From: Lachnospiraceae bacterium
GTDB taxonomy: Bacteria > Bacillota > Clostridia > Lachnospirales > Lachnospiraceae
Reading direction: 5' to 3'
Length of the DNA stretch: 5,772 nucleotides
Assembly (NCBI GenBank): GCA_900772685.1
Contig: CAAGRP010000250.1
Location: 1 to 5,772 of the forward strand
This document shows, piece by piece, positions 1-5,772 of the stretch. Below the pieces are notes generated by a model. That model saw only the letters and a program-made list of their open reading frames with translations, was not told the origin of the DNA and made no database searches. Position numbers and translations under genes: made by a program. Positions within the stretch are counted from its first letter, which is position 1. Each line of letters starts with the position of its first letter.

Positions 1-239
1 GCGGTAAATATCAAAAGAAAAAGTATCGGCTTTAAACCCTTGATAAGATATCTTACAGGTATCTTTGAGATTATTACGGAAAATATGAGAAAGCCGGTAC
101 AGATCAGATATCCGTAATTCTCAACAAGAAACAATGATATTACAAATACAAGCGTACCTATGAACTTTACTCTGGGATCCAGTCTGTGAAGCAGCGAATC
201 CGCCGGATAATATTGACCTATCGTCATATCCTTTAACAT
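1..239 (-). CDS. ecfT: Energy-coupling factor transporter transmembrane protein EcfT (3' end outside window)
   Basis: EcfT is the integral membrane scaffold of ECF transporters: it binds the EcfA1-EcfA2 dimer through cytoplasmic coupling helices and holds the substrate-specific S component. Only 79 complete codons are in the window, against about 265 residues in the family. The N-terminus carries the family hallmark GQYYPADSLLHRLDPRVK (residues 8-25), followed by hydrophobic segments at about 26-39 and 44-58 and the beginning of a third at about 71. The Ala-Arg coupling motifs and the rest of the protein lie beyond position 1. The start at 239 is supported by an AGGAG 9 nt upstream and by the hallmark lying at its usual distance from the N-terminus. 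The gene follows ecfA2 with a 2-nt gap, the standard EcfA1-EcfA2-EcfT order. No S-component gene is visible. Confidence 0.93.
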   Translation of the reverse strand, partial: MLKDMTIGQYYPADSLLHRLDPRVKFIGTLVFVISLFLVENYGYLICTGFLIFSVIISKIPVRYLIKGLKPILFLLIFT

Positions 240-241
240 TT

Positions 242-1093
242 TCAACGTCTCCTAAGTGCATTAAGTATGCTTTGTTTTGCCTCTTCTATCGTAACGGCAG
301 AGGTATCGACATCAAGTCCTCTGCTTTTTAATCCATTCATAACATATGTGACCTGCGGAGCCGCAAGTCCTATCTTCTCAAGCTCTTTATACTTTGAAAA
401 TACTTCTTTTACCGTACCGTCATAAGCCTTTGTCCCGTTACTCATGACTATAAGCCTGTCGGCATATCCTGCGACATCCTCCATACTGTGCGATACGAGT
501 ATTATGGTCATACCCTTATCTCTTCTTAAAGCCGAGAGCATATCAAGTATATCTCTTTTTCCCTTCGGATCAAGTCCGGCACACGGCTCATCAAGGATCA
601 GCACCTTCGGATCCATTGCAAGGACTCCGGCTATCGCCGCTCTTCTCTTCTGTCCCCCGGACATCTCAAGCGGTGATCTTGAATAAAATTCTTCAGACAT
701 GCCTACTGCCTCAAGCGCTTCCTTTGCTCTTTCAATGCACTCGTCCTCACTAAGGCCCTTGTTCTTAGGACCGAAGCATACGTCTTTTAAAACCGTAGTC
801 TCAAAAAGCTGATATTCAGGATATTGGAAAACAAGACCCACATTAAACCGAAGCTCTCTTCTGTTGAAGTCATTGTTCCATATATCTTTTCCGTCATACA
901 ATATCGTTCCCGATGACGGACGCAGCAGTGCATTGAACAGCTGTATAAGAGTTGACTTTCCGCTCCCTGTGTGTCCGATCATTCCGATGAATTCCCTGTT
1001 ATTTATCTCAAGAGATACGTCCTTTAGTGCTTCTGTGCTGTAGGCTGAATTTTTTTCGTAAATATATGAGACATTTTCTAATTTTATCGACAT
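242..1093 (-). CDS. ecfA2: Energy-coupling factor transporter ATP-binding protein EcfA2
   Basis: This is the second ATPase of the ECF energising module and the heterodimer partner of EcfA1. The 283-aa protein has Walker A (GHTGSGKST) at 40-48, the Q-loop glutamine at 90 in VFQYPEYQLF, the signature MSGGQ at 144-148, Walker B (VLILDEP) at 164-170 with catalytic E169, the D-loop GLDPKG at 173-178 and the switch histidine at 202. The YPEYQLFETTVLKD context and GHTGSGKST are characteristic of EcfA2 (CbiO2) and distinguish it from its neighbour. The residue after the DEP of Walker B is cysteine, where alanine or threonine is more usual; this is not a catalytic position. The C-terminal element GLAAPQVTYVM matches that of EcfA1. 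It overlaps ecfA1 by 10 bp and ends 2 nt before ecfT. The two ecfA genes are ancient paralogues, not a recent duplication. Confidence 0.95.
   Translation of the reverse strand: MSIKLENVSYIYEKNSAYSTEALKDVSLEINNREFIGMIGHTGSGKSTLIQLFNALLRPSSGTILYDGKDIWNNDFNRRELRFNVGLVFQYPEYQLFETTVLKDVCFGPKNKGLSEDECIERAKEALEAVGMSEEFYSRSPLEMSGGQKRRAAIAGVLAMDPKVLILDEPCAGLDPKGKRDILDMLSALRRDKGMTIILVSHSMEDVAGYADRLIVMSNGTKAYDGTVKEVFSKYKELEKIGLAAPQVTYVMNGLKSRGLDVDTSAVTIEEAKQSILNALRRR
249..253 (-). promoter_or_regulatory. Ribosome binding site of ecfT, inside ecfA2
   Basis: The minus strand reads AGGAG, 9 nt before the ATG at 239, within the last codons of ecfA2. It identifies the ecfT start and supports coupling of the membrane subunit to its ATPases. 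Confidence 0.7.
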
Positions 1094-1929
1094 AATGCCT
1101 CCGCCATCTCCTCTACAGTAAGTATAGGTTCCTTTATATCAACTCCCGCTTTTTTGAGCTCATGCGCCAGCTCCGTAACCTGCGGAACATCAAGACCTGC
1201 CCTTTTCAGCTCATCGACCTGTGCGAAAATATATTCAGGCTTTCCCGACATGGATACCATTCCGTCTTCAAGAACGAATATCATATCGGCATCGACTATC
1301 TCTTCCATATAATGGGTTATCAGTATGATAGTCACACCCTGTTTTCTGTTCAGCTCCTTCATCGCAGCCATTACTTCTTTTCTGCCTTCGGGATCGAGCA
1401 TTGCCGTAGGCTCATCAAGCACTATGCACTCAGGCTTCATAGCCATCACACCGGCTATTGCAACCCTTTGCTTCTGTCCTCCCGAAAGCTTATTAGGCGA
1501 CTTCTCCCTGTATGCCGTCATCCCGGTAAGTGCAAGCGCATTGTCAACCCTTTTCCAGATCTCCTCCGTCGGAACACCTATGTTTTCAGGTCCGAAAGCA
1601 ACATCCTCCTCTACAACCGAGGCTATTATCTGGTTATCCGGATTCTGAAATACCATGCCCGCCTTTTGCCTTATGTCCCATACGCGTGTCTGATCCTTTG
1701 TGTCGATCTGCTCAACAAATACGCTGCCCTCCGATGGAATGAGCAGCGCGTTTATATGCTTTGCAAACGTCGATTTACCGCAGCCGTTAGGCCCTATTAC
1801 AGCGATAAACTGACCCTTTTTGACTTCCAGATCGATACCCTTAAGGGCATGTTTTACCTCCGGCTTTTCATTATCCTCCGTATACTGAAGATAATCGTAA
1901 TGTACATCTTTAGCTTGGATCATTGTCAT
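1084..1929 (-). CDS. ecfA1: Energy-coupling factor transporter ATP-binding protein EcfA1
   Basis: This is one of the two ATPases that power ECF-type importers of vitamins, cobalt or nickel; it works on the cytoplasmic face of the membrane as a heterodimer with EcfA2 on EcfT. The 281-aa protein has Walker A (GPNGCGKST) at 46-54, the Q-loop glutamine at 95 within VFQNPDNQ, the ABC signature LSGGQ at 148-152, Walker B (CIVLDEP) at 168-174 with catalytic E173, the D-loop aspartate at 179 and the switch histidine at 206. The Q-loop context NPDNQ followed by VEEDVAFGPEN assigns it to the EcfA1 (CbiO1) rather than the EcfA2 type. The C-terminal extension contains GLDVPQVTELA, an element shared with EcfA2. 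It overlaps engB by 20 bp and ecfA2 by 10 bp. Start at 1929 is preferred on ribosome binding site spacing; 1923 is possible. Confidence 0.95.
   Translation of the reverse strand: MTMIQAKDVHYDYLQYTEDNEKPEVKHALKGIDLEVKKGQFIAVIGPNGCGKSTFAKHINALLIPSEGSVFVEQIDTKDQTRVWDIRQKAGMVFQNPDNQIIASVVEEDVAFGPENIGVPTEEIWKRVDNALALTGMTAYREKSPNKLSGGQKQRVAIAGVMAMKPECIVLDEPTAMLDPEGRKEVMAAMKELNRKQGVTIILITHYMEEIVDADMIFVLEDGMVSMSGKPEYIFAQVDELKRAGLDVPQVTELAHELKKAGVDIKEPILTVEEMAEALCR
1098..1102 (-). promoter_or_regulatory. Ribosome binding site of ecfA2, inside ecfA1
   Basis: The minus strand reads GGAGG only 4 nt before the ecfA2 ATG at 1093. A second purine-rich site, GAGGAG at 1108-1113, is 14 nt away. Both lie in the last codons of ecfA1, which fits coupled, roughly equal synthesis of the two ATPase partners. 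Confidence 0.55.
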
Positions 1930-2512
1930 TTTGCATCAATCCTTCGATCTTTTCCCAGATCCTGTCTGCTCCCTGCTTCGTCTGAGACGAGAACAGGAAC
2001 ACCTCCGAATCCTTCGGCATCCCGAGTGTATTCTTTACGAGAGCGGTCTGCTTCTGTATCTGGCTTCTCTTTATCTTATCAGCCTTTGTGGCTATCACTA
2101 TTGGCTCATATCCCCTGCTTTTTATCCAGTCATACATTATGCAGTCATTGCTGCCGGGCTCATGTCTTATATCTATAAGAAGAAAGACCGCCCTGAGGTT
2201 TTTGGATGTATAGAGATACCTCTCTATCATCTTTCCCCATTTTGCCTTTATCTCGGCAGAGGCCTTTGCATAGCCGTATCCCGGAAGATCCACCAGATAA
2301 AACTCGTCATTGATATGATAAAAGTTTATAGTCTGGGTCTTTCCCGGCTGTGCACTTGTCCTTGCAAGATTCTTTCTGTTCATAAGTGTATTTATGAGAG
2401 ATGACTTACCTACATTGGACTTTCCCGCAAAAGCCACCTCAAACTGTCCCGTTTCCGGCAGCTTGCTCGTTATTCCGCAGACTATATCAAGTTCCGCTTT
2501 TTTTATTATCAT
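1910..2512 (-). CDS. engB: Ribosome biogenesis GTPase EngB (YsxC/YihA)
   Basis: EngB is a small TRAFAC-class GTPase of the Era/EngA/YihA group that binds the large ribosomal subunit and is needed for its late assembly; in B. subtilis the orthologue YsxC is essential. The 200-aa length is typical. All G motifs are present: G1 GKSNVGKS at 30-37, the G2 region around 52-61 with conserved TSAQPGKTQ, G3 DLPG at 75-78 followed by the family-typical YGYAK, G4 TKAD at 142-145 and a G5 region SSQTKQG at 175-181. The start is set by the ATG at 2512, which has an AGAGG 9 nt upstream and gives the family-like N-terminus MIIKKAEL. It overlaps lon by 26 bp and ecfA1 by 20 bp. Adjacency to lon is the classic Firmicutes arrangement; being followed by ecfA1 is not. 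Confidence 0.97.
   Translation of the reverse strand: MIIKKAELDIVCGITSKLPETGQFEVAFAGKSNVGKSSLINTLMNRKNLARTSAQPGKTQTINFYHINDEFYLVDLPGYGYAKASAEIKAKWGKMIERYLYTSKNLRAVFLLIDIRHEPGSNDCIMYDWIKSRGYEPIVIATKADKIKRSQIQKQTALVKNTLGMPKDSEVFLFSSQTKQGADRIWEKIEGLMQNDNDPS
1940..1944 (-). promoter_or_regulatory. Ribosome binding site of ecfA1, inside engB
   Basis: The minus strand reads AAGGA, 10 nt before the ATG at 1929 and 16 nt before a second in-frame ATG at 1923. The spacing favours the first ATG, although the second gives the more family-like N-terminus (MIQ). The site lies within the final codons of engB. Confidence 0.5.
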
Positions 2513-4829
2513 CTTTAAATGCCTCTTTGATGACCTGATTCATATTTTCAACATATATGATCTCAAGTCCGCCTGTAATCTCCTCGTTCATTTCCTGAAC
2601 ATCAACACGATTTTCTTCAGGAACAAGGACCTTATTCATACCGGCCTTCTTGGCTGCAAGCAGCTTTTCCTTAAGCCCTCCGATAGGAAGGACTCTTCCT
2701 CTAAGTGTGATCTCACCGGTCATCGCAACATCCGCATATACCGGTGTATTTGTTATTGCCGAGAGCATTGCTGTTGCCATCGTTATTCCGGCTGACGGTC
2801 CGTCCTTAGGCACTGCACCCTCCGGAATATGTATATGTATATCATTTTTCTCAAAGAATTCATCCTTTATATGATATTTCCTTGCGACAGAACGGATATA
2901 GCTTATTCCGGCCATCGCCGATTCCTTCATGACATCACCGAGCTGTCCTGTCAGCCTCAGATCTCCCTTGCCGGACATTACATTTACTTCTATCTGGAGG
3001 GTATCTCCTCCGACACTTGTCCATGCGAGGCCTCTTACGATTCCGACCTCAGGTTTCTGATTTGCCTTCTGGAACGAGAACTTTTTCTTTCCTAAGAACT
3101 CCTGAAGGTTCTTCACGGAAAGCGAAACTCTCTTTTTGCCCTCTTCCTGCATTATGAGTGCTGCCTTACGGCATATCTTTCCGATCAGACGTTCAAGCTG
3201 ACGTACCCCGGATTCCTTTGTATATGCGCTTATTATCTCCTCAAGAGCCTTATCCGAGATAGTAAGCTCGCTCTTTGTAAGTCCGTTTGCGATGAGCTGC
3301 TTCGGAATAAGGTGTTCCTTTGCGATATGCTCCTTTTCATTCTCCGTATAACTTGTTACTTCTATTATCTCCATACGGTCAAGAAGCGGTCTCGGTATGC
3401 TGGCTGCATCGTTTGCGGTCGCAATAAAAAGAACCTCCGAAAGATCTATCGGTATCTCTACATAATGATCCGAAAATCTTACATTCTGCTCGGGATCGAG
3501 CACCTCAAGAAGAGCGGATGATGTATCTCCTCTGTAATCGCTGCTCACCTTATCTATCTCATCAAGGAGGAAGAGCGGATTCTTGACACCTGCCTGACGC
3601 ATTCCCTCTGCGATACGTCCCGGCATAGCTCCGATGTATGTACGTCTGTGTCCTCTTATCTCTGCCTCATCCCTGATTCCGCCAAGGCTCATGCGTATGT
3701 ATCTCTTATCAAGCGACCTTGCTATCGACTTTGCGATAGATGTTTTTCCTGTTCCCGGCGGGCCCACAAGACAAAGTATCGGACTGTCTCCTTTTTTCTT
3801 CAATGTCCTTACGGCAAGGAATTCCAGAACTCTTTCCTTTATCTTCTCCAGACCGTAGTGATCCTCTTCGAGTATACGCCTTGCCCTTGAAAGATCCTCA
3901 TTGTCCTTTGACATCTTATCCCACGGCAGTGCAAGGAGAGTTTCTACATATCCCCTTATAACTCCGCCTTCGGCAGGATTATTGGCTCCGAGGCTTGAAA
4001 GACGACCTATCTCTTTTAAGATCTTTTCCTTTACCTCATCGCTTGCTTCAAGCTCTCCGACTCTTTTTCTGTATTCCTCTATCTGGCTCTCGGTATTGTC
4101 GTCGCCTAATTCTTCACGTATTATCTTGATCTGTTCTCTTAAGATATATTCTCTCTGGTTCTTATCAAGGCTCTCTTTTATCTTCTCTTGAAGCTCTTTT
4201 CTTATCTCGCAGATATCAACTTCCTTTGCAAGAAGCTTGCAGAGTGTATTGTATCTCTTTCGAAGATCGACTGCCTCGAGAAGCTCCTGTCCCTGCTCGA
4301 GCTCGTAGGATATCTGAACTATTATCTGATCGACAAGGTGCTTTATATCCTCTATTTCGAGGATCTGGTTTATAAGCTCCTTGCTTACCTTAATCCCTGC
4401 ATTGCAGTAATCGACAAAAAGCTCCTTAAGCGTACGCAGCATCGCCTCTTTTTCTTCATCCGATGAAAATTCAATCTCATCATCATAAAACGGTATTATA
4501 TCCGCCTCAAGAAACGGTTCTGTCATCGTAAAATCGGAAAGCTGCGCTCTTGTTATCCCGGAAACAAGTACCCTTATCAGGTTATTCGGAAGCTTTATGA
4601 CCTGCTTTATCGTTCCGATCGTTCCGATGCTGTATACATCGTCCATTCCCGGTTCTTCTACATTTATGTCCTTTTGTGCTACGAGAAATATCTTCTGATC
4701 AAGAAGCATTGCCTTTTCGACAGCTTTGATCGAACGGCTTCTGCTTATGTCAAAATGCATTATCATATCCGGCATTACAAGTGTTCCTCTGAGTGCTACT
4801 GCCGGCATTCTCATTATTATATCGCTCAT
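2487..4829 (-). CDS. lon: ATP-dependent serine protease Lon (LonA type)
   Basis: Lon is a cytoplasmic homohexameric protease that unfolds and degrades misfolded and regulatory proteins with a Ser-Lys dyad. At 780 aa it has the usual length of bacterial LonA. The substrate-binding LON N-domain covers roughly residues 8-200, followed by a helical, coiled-coil-like stretch to about 300. The AAA+ module carries Walker A (GPPGTGKT) at 356-363, Walker B (LFLLDEID) at 419-426, a sensor-1 asparagine at 473 (TAND), an arginine finger at 485 (LLDR) and a sensor-2 arginine at 543 (GVRQLER). The protease domain begins around 590; its catalytic serine is S679 in PKDGPSAG and the catalytic lysine is K722 in GLKEK, 43 residues later as in E. 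coli Lon. There is no transmembrane segment, which separates it from the LonB group. Its last 26 bp overlap the start of engB, and its closeness to clpX suggests co-transcription. Confidence 0.98.
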   Translation of the reverse strand: MSDIIMRMPAVALRGTLVMPDMIMHFDISRSRSIKAVEKAMLLDQKIFLVAQKDINVEEPGMDDVYSIGTIGTIKQVIKLPNNLIRVLVSGITRAQLSDFTMTEPFLEADIIPFYDDEIEFSSDEEKEAMLRTLKELFVDYCNAGIKVSKELINQILEIEDIKHLVDQIIVQISYELEQGQELLEAVDLRKRYNTLCKLLAKEVDICEIRKELQEKIKESLDKNQREYILREQIKIIREELGDDNTESQIEEYRKRVGELEASDEVKEKILKEIGRLSSLGANNPAEGGVIRGYVETLLALPWDKMSKDNEDLSRARRILEEDHYGLEKIKERVLEFLAVRTLKKKGDSPILCLVGPPGTGKTSIAKSIARSLDKRYIRMSLGGIRDEAEIRGHRRTYIGAMPGRIAEGMRQAGVKNPLFLLDEIDKVSSDYRGDTSSALLEVLDPEQNVRFSDHYVEIPIDLSEVLFIATANDAASIPRPLLDRMEIIEVTSYTENEKEHIAKEHLIPKQLIANGLTKSELTISDKALEEIISAYTKESGVRQLERLIGKICRKAALIMQEEGKKRVSLSVKNLQEFLGKKKFSFQKANQKPEVGIVRGLAWTSVGGDTLQIEVNVMSGKGDLRLTGQLGDVMKESAMAGISYIRSVARKYHIKDEFFEKNDIHIHIPEGAVPKDGPSAGITMATAMLSAITNTPVYADVAMTGEITLRGRVLPIGGLKEKLLAAKKAGMNKVLVPEENRVDVQEMNEEITGGLEIIYVENMNQVIKEAFKDDNKKSGT
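2522..2526 (-). promoter_or_regulatory. Ribosome binding site of engB, inside lon
   Basis: The minus strand reads AGAGG, 9 nt before the engB ATG at 2512. It lies within the last codons of lon, so ribosomes finishing lon would pass over it, which suggests translational coupling. Confidence 0.6.
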
Positions 4830-4833
4830 ATGT

Positions 4834-4838
4834 CTCCT
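4834..4838 (-). promoter_or_regulatory. Ribosome binding site of lon
   Basis: The minus strand reads AGGAG here, inside the 17-nt clpX-lon gap and 4 nt before the ATG at 4829. The spacing is short, but the next in-frame ATG (codon 6) would lie 19 nt away, so the first ATG is the better start. No promoter or hairpin fits in this gap. Confidence 0.7.
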
Positions 4839-4846
4839 GTCAGCTT

Positions 4847-5772
4847 TTAGTCGTTAGCCGCCTTCTTTACCGACTCCGACTGTTCCTTGTCGTCTTCTTC
4901 CTTTCGGGTTATATGAGGAGGTTCGGTACCGTCAACGGCCTCCTTTGTTATCTCGCAGACCTTTATCTTGTCATCCGACGGTGTCTCATACATAACATCC
5001 ATCATGGTCTTTTCCATGATCGCCCTTAAGCCTCTGGCTCCTGTCTTTCTCTTAACCGCAGCCTTTGCCACTTCTCTTAGGGCATCCTTACTGAATTTAA
5101 GGGTTACTCCGTCAAGCTCGAAAAGCTTCTTGTACTGCTTTACAAGACTGTTCTTCGGCTCCGTAAGTATCTTTATCATCGCATCCTCATCGACCGCATC
5201 AAGGCTTACAACTACCGGAACACGTCCTATAAACTCCGGTATGAGTCCGAACTTGATAAAATCCTCAGGCATTACCTCTTTAAGGATAGAGCCCACGTCA
5301 TTGCGATCCACATGGCCAAGATCTGCATTGAAGCCCATAGATTTGGTGTCTTTTCTCTTCATTATTATCTTTTCAAGACCCTCAAATGCTCCTCCGCATA
5401 TGAAAAGGATATTTGAAGTGTCTATCTGGATATATTCCTGCTGAGGATGCTTTCTTCCACCCTTTGGCGGAACATTTGCAACAGTACCCTCTATTATCTT
5501 CAAAAGAGCCTGCTGTACACCTTCGCCCGAAACATCCCTCGTAATGGATGTATTCTCTGATTTTCTCGTTATCTTATCGATCTCATCTATATAGATGATA
5601 CCGTATTTTGCCTTTTCAACATCATAGTCGGCAGCCTGTATAAGTCTCAACAAGATGTTTTCCACGTCTTCACCGACATAGCCTGCCTCTGTAAATACAG
5701 TGGCATCAACAATGGTGAAAGGAACATCCAACATCTTGGCTATTGTACGCGCCAACAAGGTTTTACCTGTAC
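4847..5772 (-). CDS. clpX: ATP-dependent Clp protease ATP-binding subunit ClpX (5' end outside window)
   Basis: ClpX is a cytoplasmic AAA+ unfoldase that forms a hexamer, threads tagged proteins through its pore and feeds them to the ClpP peptidase. The window holds 307 complete codons plus the stop; the N-terminal zinc-binding domain and the first part of the P-loop are missing. Counting from the first complete codon, the tail of Walker A (TGKT) is at 1-4, the GYVG pore loop at 30-33, Walker B (IIYIDEID) at 58-65, the RKH pore loop at 106-108, the arginine finger in EFIGR at about 183 and the sensor-2 motif GARGLR around 246. The ClpP-docking tripeptide position reads MGF (145-147), where IGF is usual. 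A charged tail follows residue 288. The frame stays open to position 5772, so the TTG at 5758 is an internal leucine, not a start. lon follows after 17 nt. Identification is secure. Confidence 0.98.
   Translation of the reverse strand, partial: TGKTLLARTIAKMLDVPFTIVDATVFTEAGYVGEDVENILLRLIQAADYDVEKAKYGIIYIDEIDKITRKSENTSITRDVSGEGVQQALLKIIEGTVANVPPKGGRKHPQQEYIQIDTSNILFICGGAFEGLEKIIMKRKDTKSMGFNADLGHVDRNDVGSILKEVMPEDFIKFGLIPEFIGRVPVVVSLDAVDEDAMIKILTEPKNSLVKQYKKLFELDGVTLKFSKDALREVAKAAVKRKTGARGLRAIMEKTMMDVMYETPSDDKIKVCEITKEAVDGTEPPHITRKEEDDKEQSESVKKAAND

Noticed and set aside
242..1929. ecfA1 and ecfA2 as a possible recent tandem duplication
   Set aside because: The two proteins share ABC motifs but have distinct, family-specific Q-loop and Walker A contexts, so they are the normal ancient EcfA1/EcfA2 pair.
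1162..2178. Open frame of 338 codons on the plus strand, opposite ecfA1 and engB
   Set aside because: It is antisense to two genes with intact catalytic motifs, has no Shine-Dalgarno site before its ATG, and its translation is a mixture rich in Arg, His, Cys, Tyr and Leu with no recognisable domain. Openness is explained by the codon bias of the opposite strand.
4720..4755. TTGACAT on the minus strand inside lon as a possible internal -35 box
   Set aside because: No TATAAT-like element is found at 16-18 nt spacing downstream, and the position is within the lon N-domain. A similar TTGACA-like match around 1542 also lacks a -10 box.
4791..4798. GAGTGCTA, resembling one arm of a CIRCE (HrcA) operator
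   Set aside because: The partner arm TTAGCACTC is not present at the required distance, and the site is inside the lon coding region. It is a chance half-site.
4830..4846. Search for a terminator or operator in the clpX-lon gap
   Set aside because: Only 17 nt are available, most of it ribosome binding site; there is no inverted repeat or T-run. The other junctions overlap or are 2 nt apart, so they cannot hold one outside coding sequence either.
4968..5444. Open frame of 158 codons on the plus strand, opposite clpX
   Set aside because: Ser/Leu/Phe-rich antisense shadow of the highly conserved ClpX AAA+ region, with no family resemblance. The other plus-strand frames across lon were rejected for the same reason.
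5756..5758. TTG as a possible start of the clpX reading frame
   Set aside because: The frame continues upstream to the window edge and encodes the Walker A residues TGKT there, so this TTG is an internal leucine just after the P-loop.

Overview
The window is a gene-dense, single-strand block from a bacterial chromosome. All six recognisable genes lie on the minus strand, so transcription runs from high to low coordinates. The likely host is a low-to-mid GC Firmicute of the class Clostridia, probably a Lachnospiraceae-type organism. This rests on the clpX-lon-engB gene order, the Gram-positive-type EcfA1/EcfA2/EcfT proteins, heavy use of ATA for isoleucine and AGGAG-type ribosome binding sites. 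The family-level placement is an inference from protein style, not from a search.

Layout in transcription order: clpX (3' portion, its start lies beyond position 5772), lon (complete, 780 aa), engB/ysxC (complete, 200 aa), ecfA1 (281 aa), ecfA2 (283 aa) and ecfT (only its first 79 codons are inside the window). The largest gap is the 17 nt between clpX and lon. lon/engB overlap by 26 bp, engB/ecfA1 by 20 bp and ecfA1/ecfA2 by 10 bp, and ecfA2/ecfT are 2 nt apart. Every start preceded by visible sequence has a Shine-Dalgarno-like site, and from engB onward that site lies inside the preceding gene. I see no internal promoter or terminator, so the block looks like one operon or part of one, with its promoter upstream of the window.

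Functionally the block has two halves. ClpX and Lon are ATP-driven protein quality-control and regulatory proteolysis machines, and EngB is a GTPase needed for large-subunit ribosome assembly. EcfA1-EcfA2-EcfT form the shared energising module of group II energy-coupling factor (ECF) vitamin and metal transporters; no substrate-binding S component is visible here.

Every protein has its catalytic motifs intact. There are no mobile elements, RNA genes, CRISPR arrays or pseudogenes that I can support. I found no new biological system. The most notable points are of gene organisation: the ECF module, usually found beside ribosomal protein genes in Firmicutes, is here translationally linked to the clpX-lon-engB cluster, and lonB is missing from between clpX and lon.
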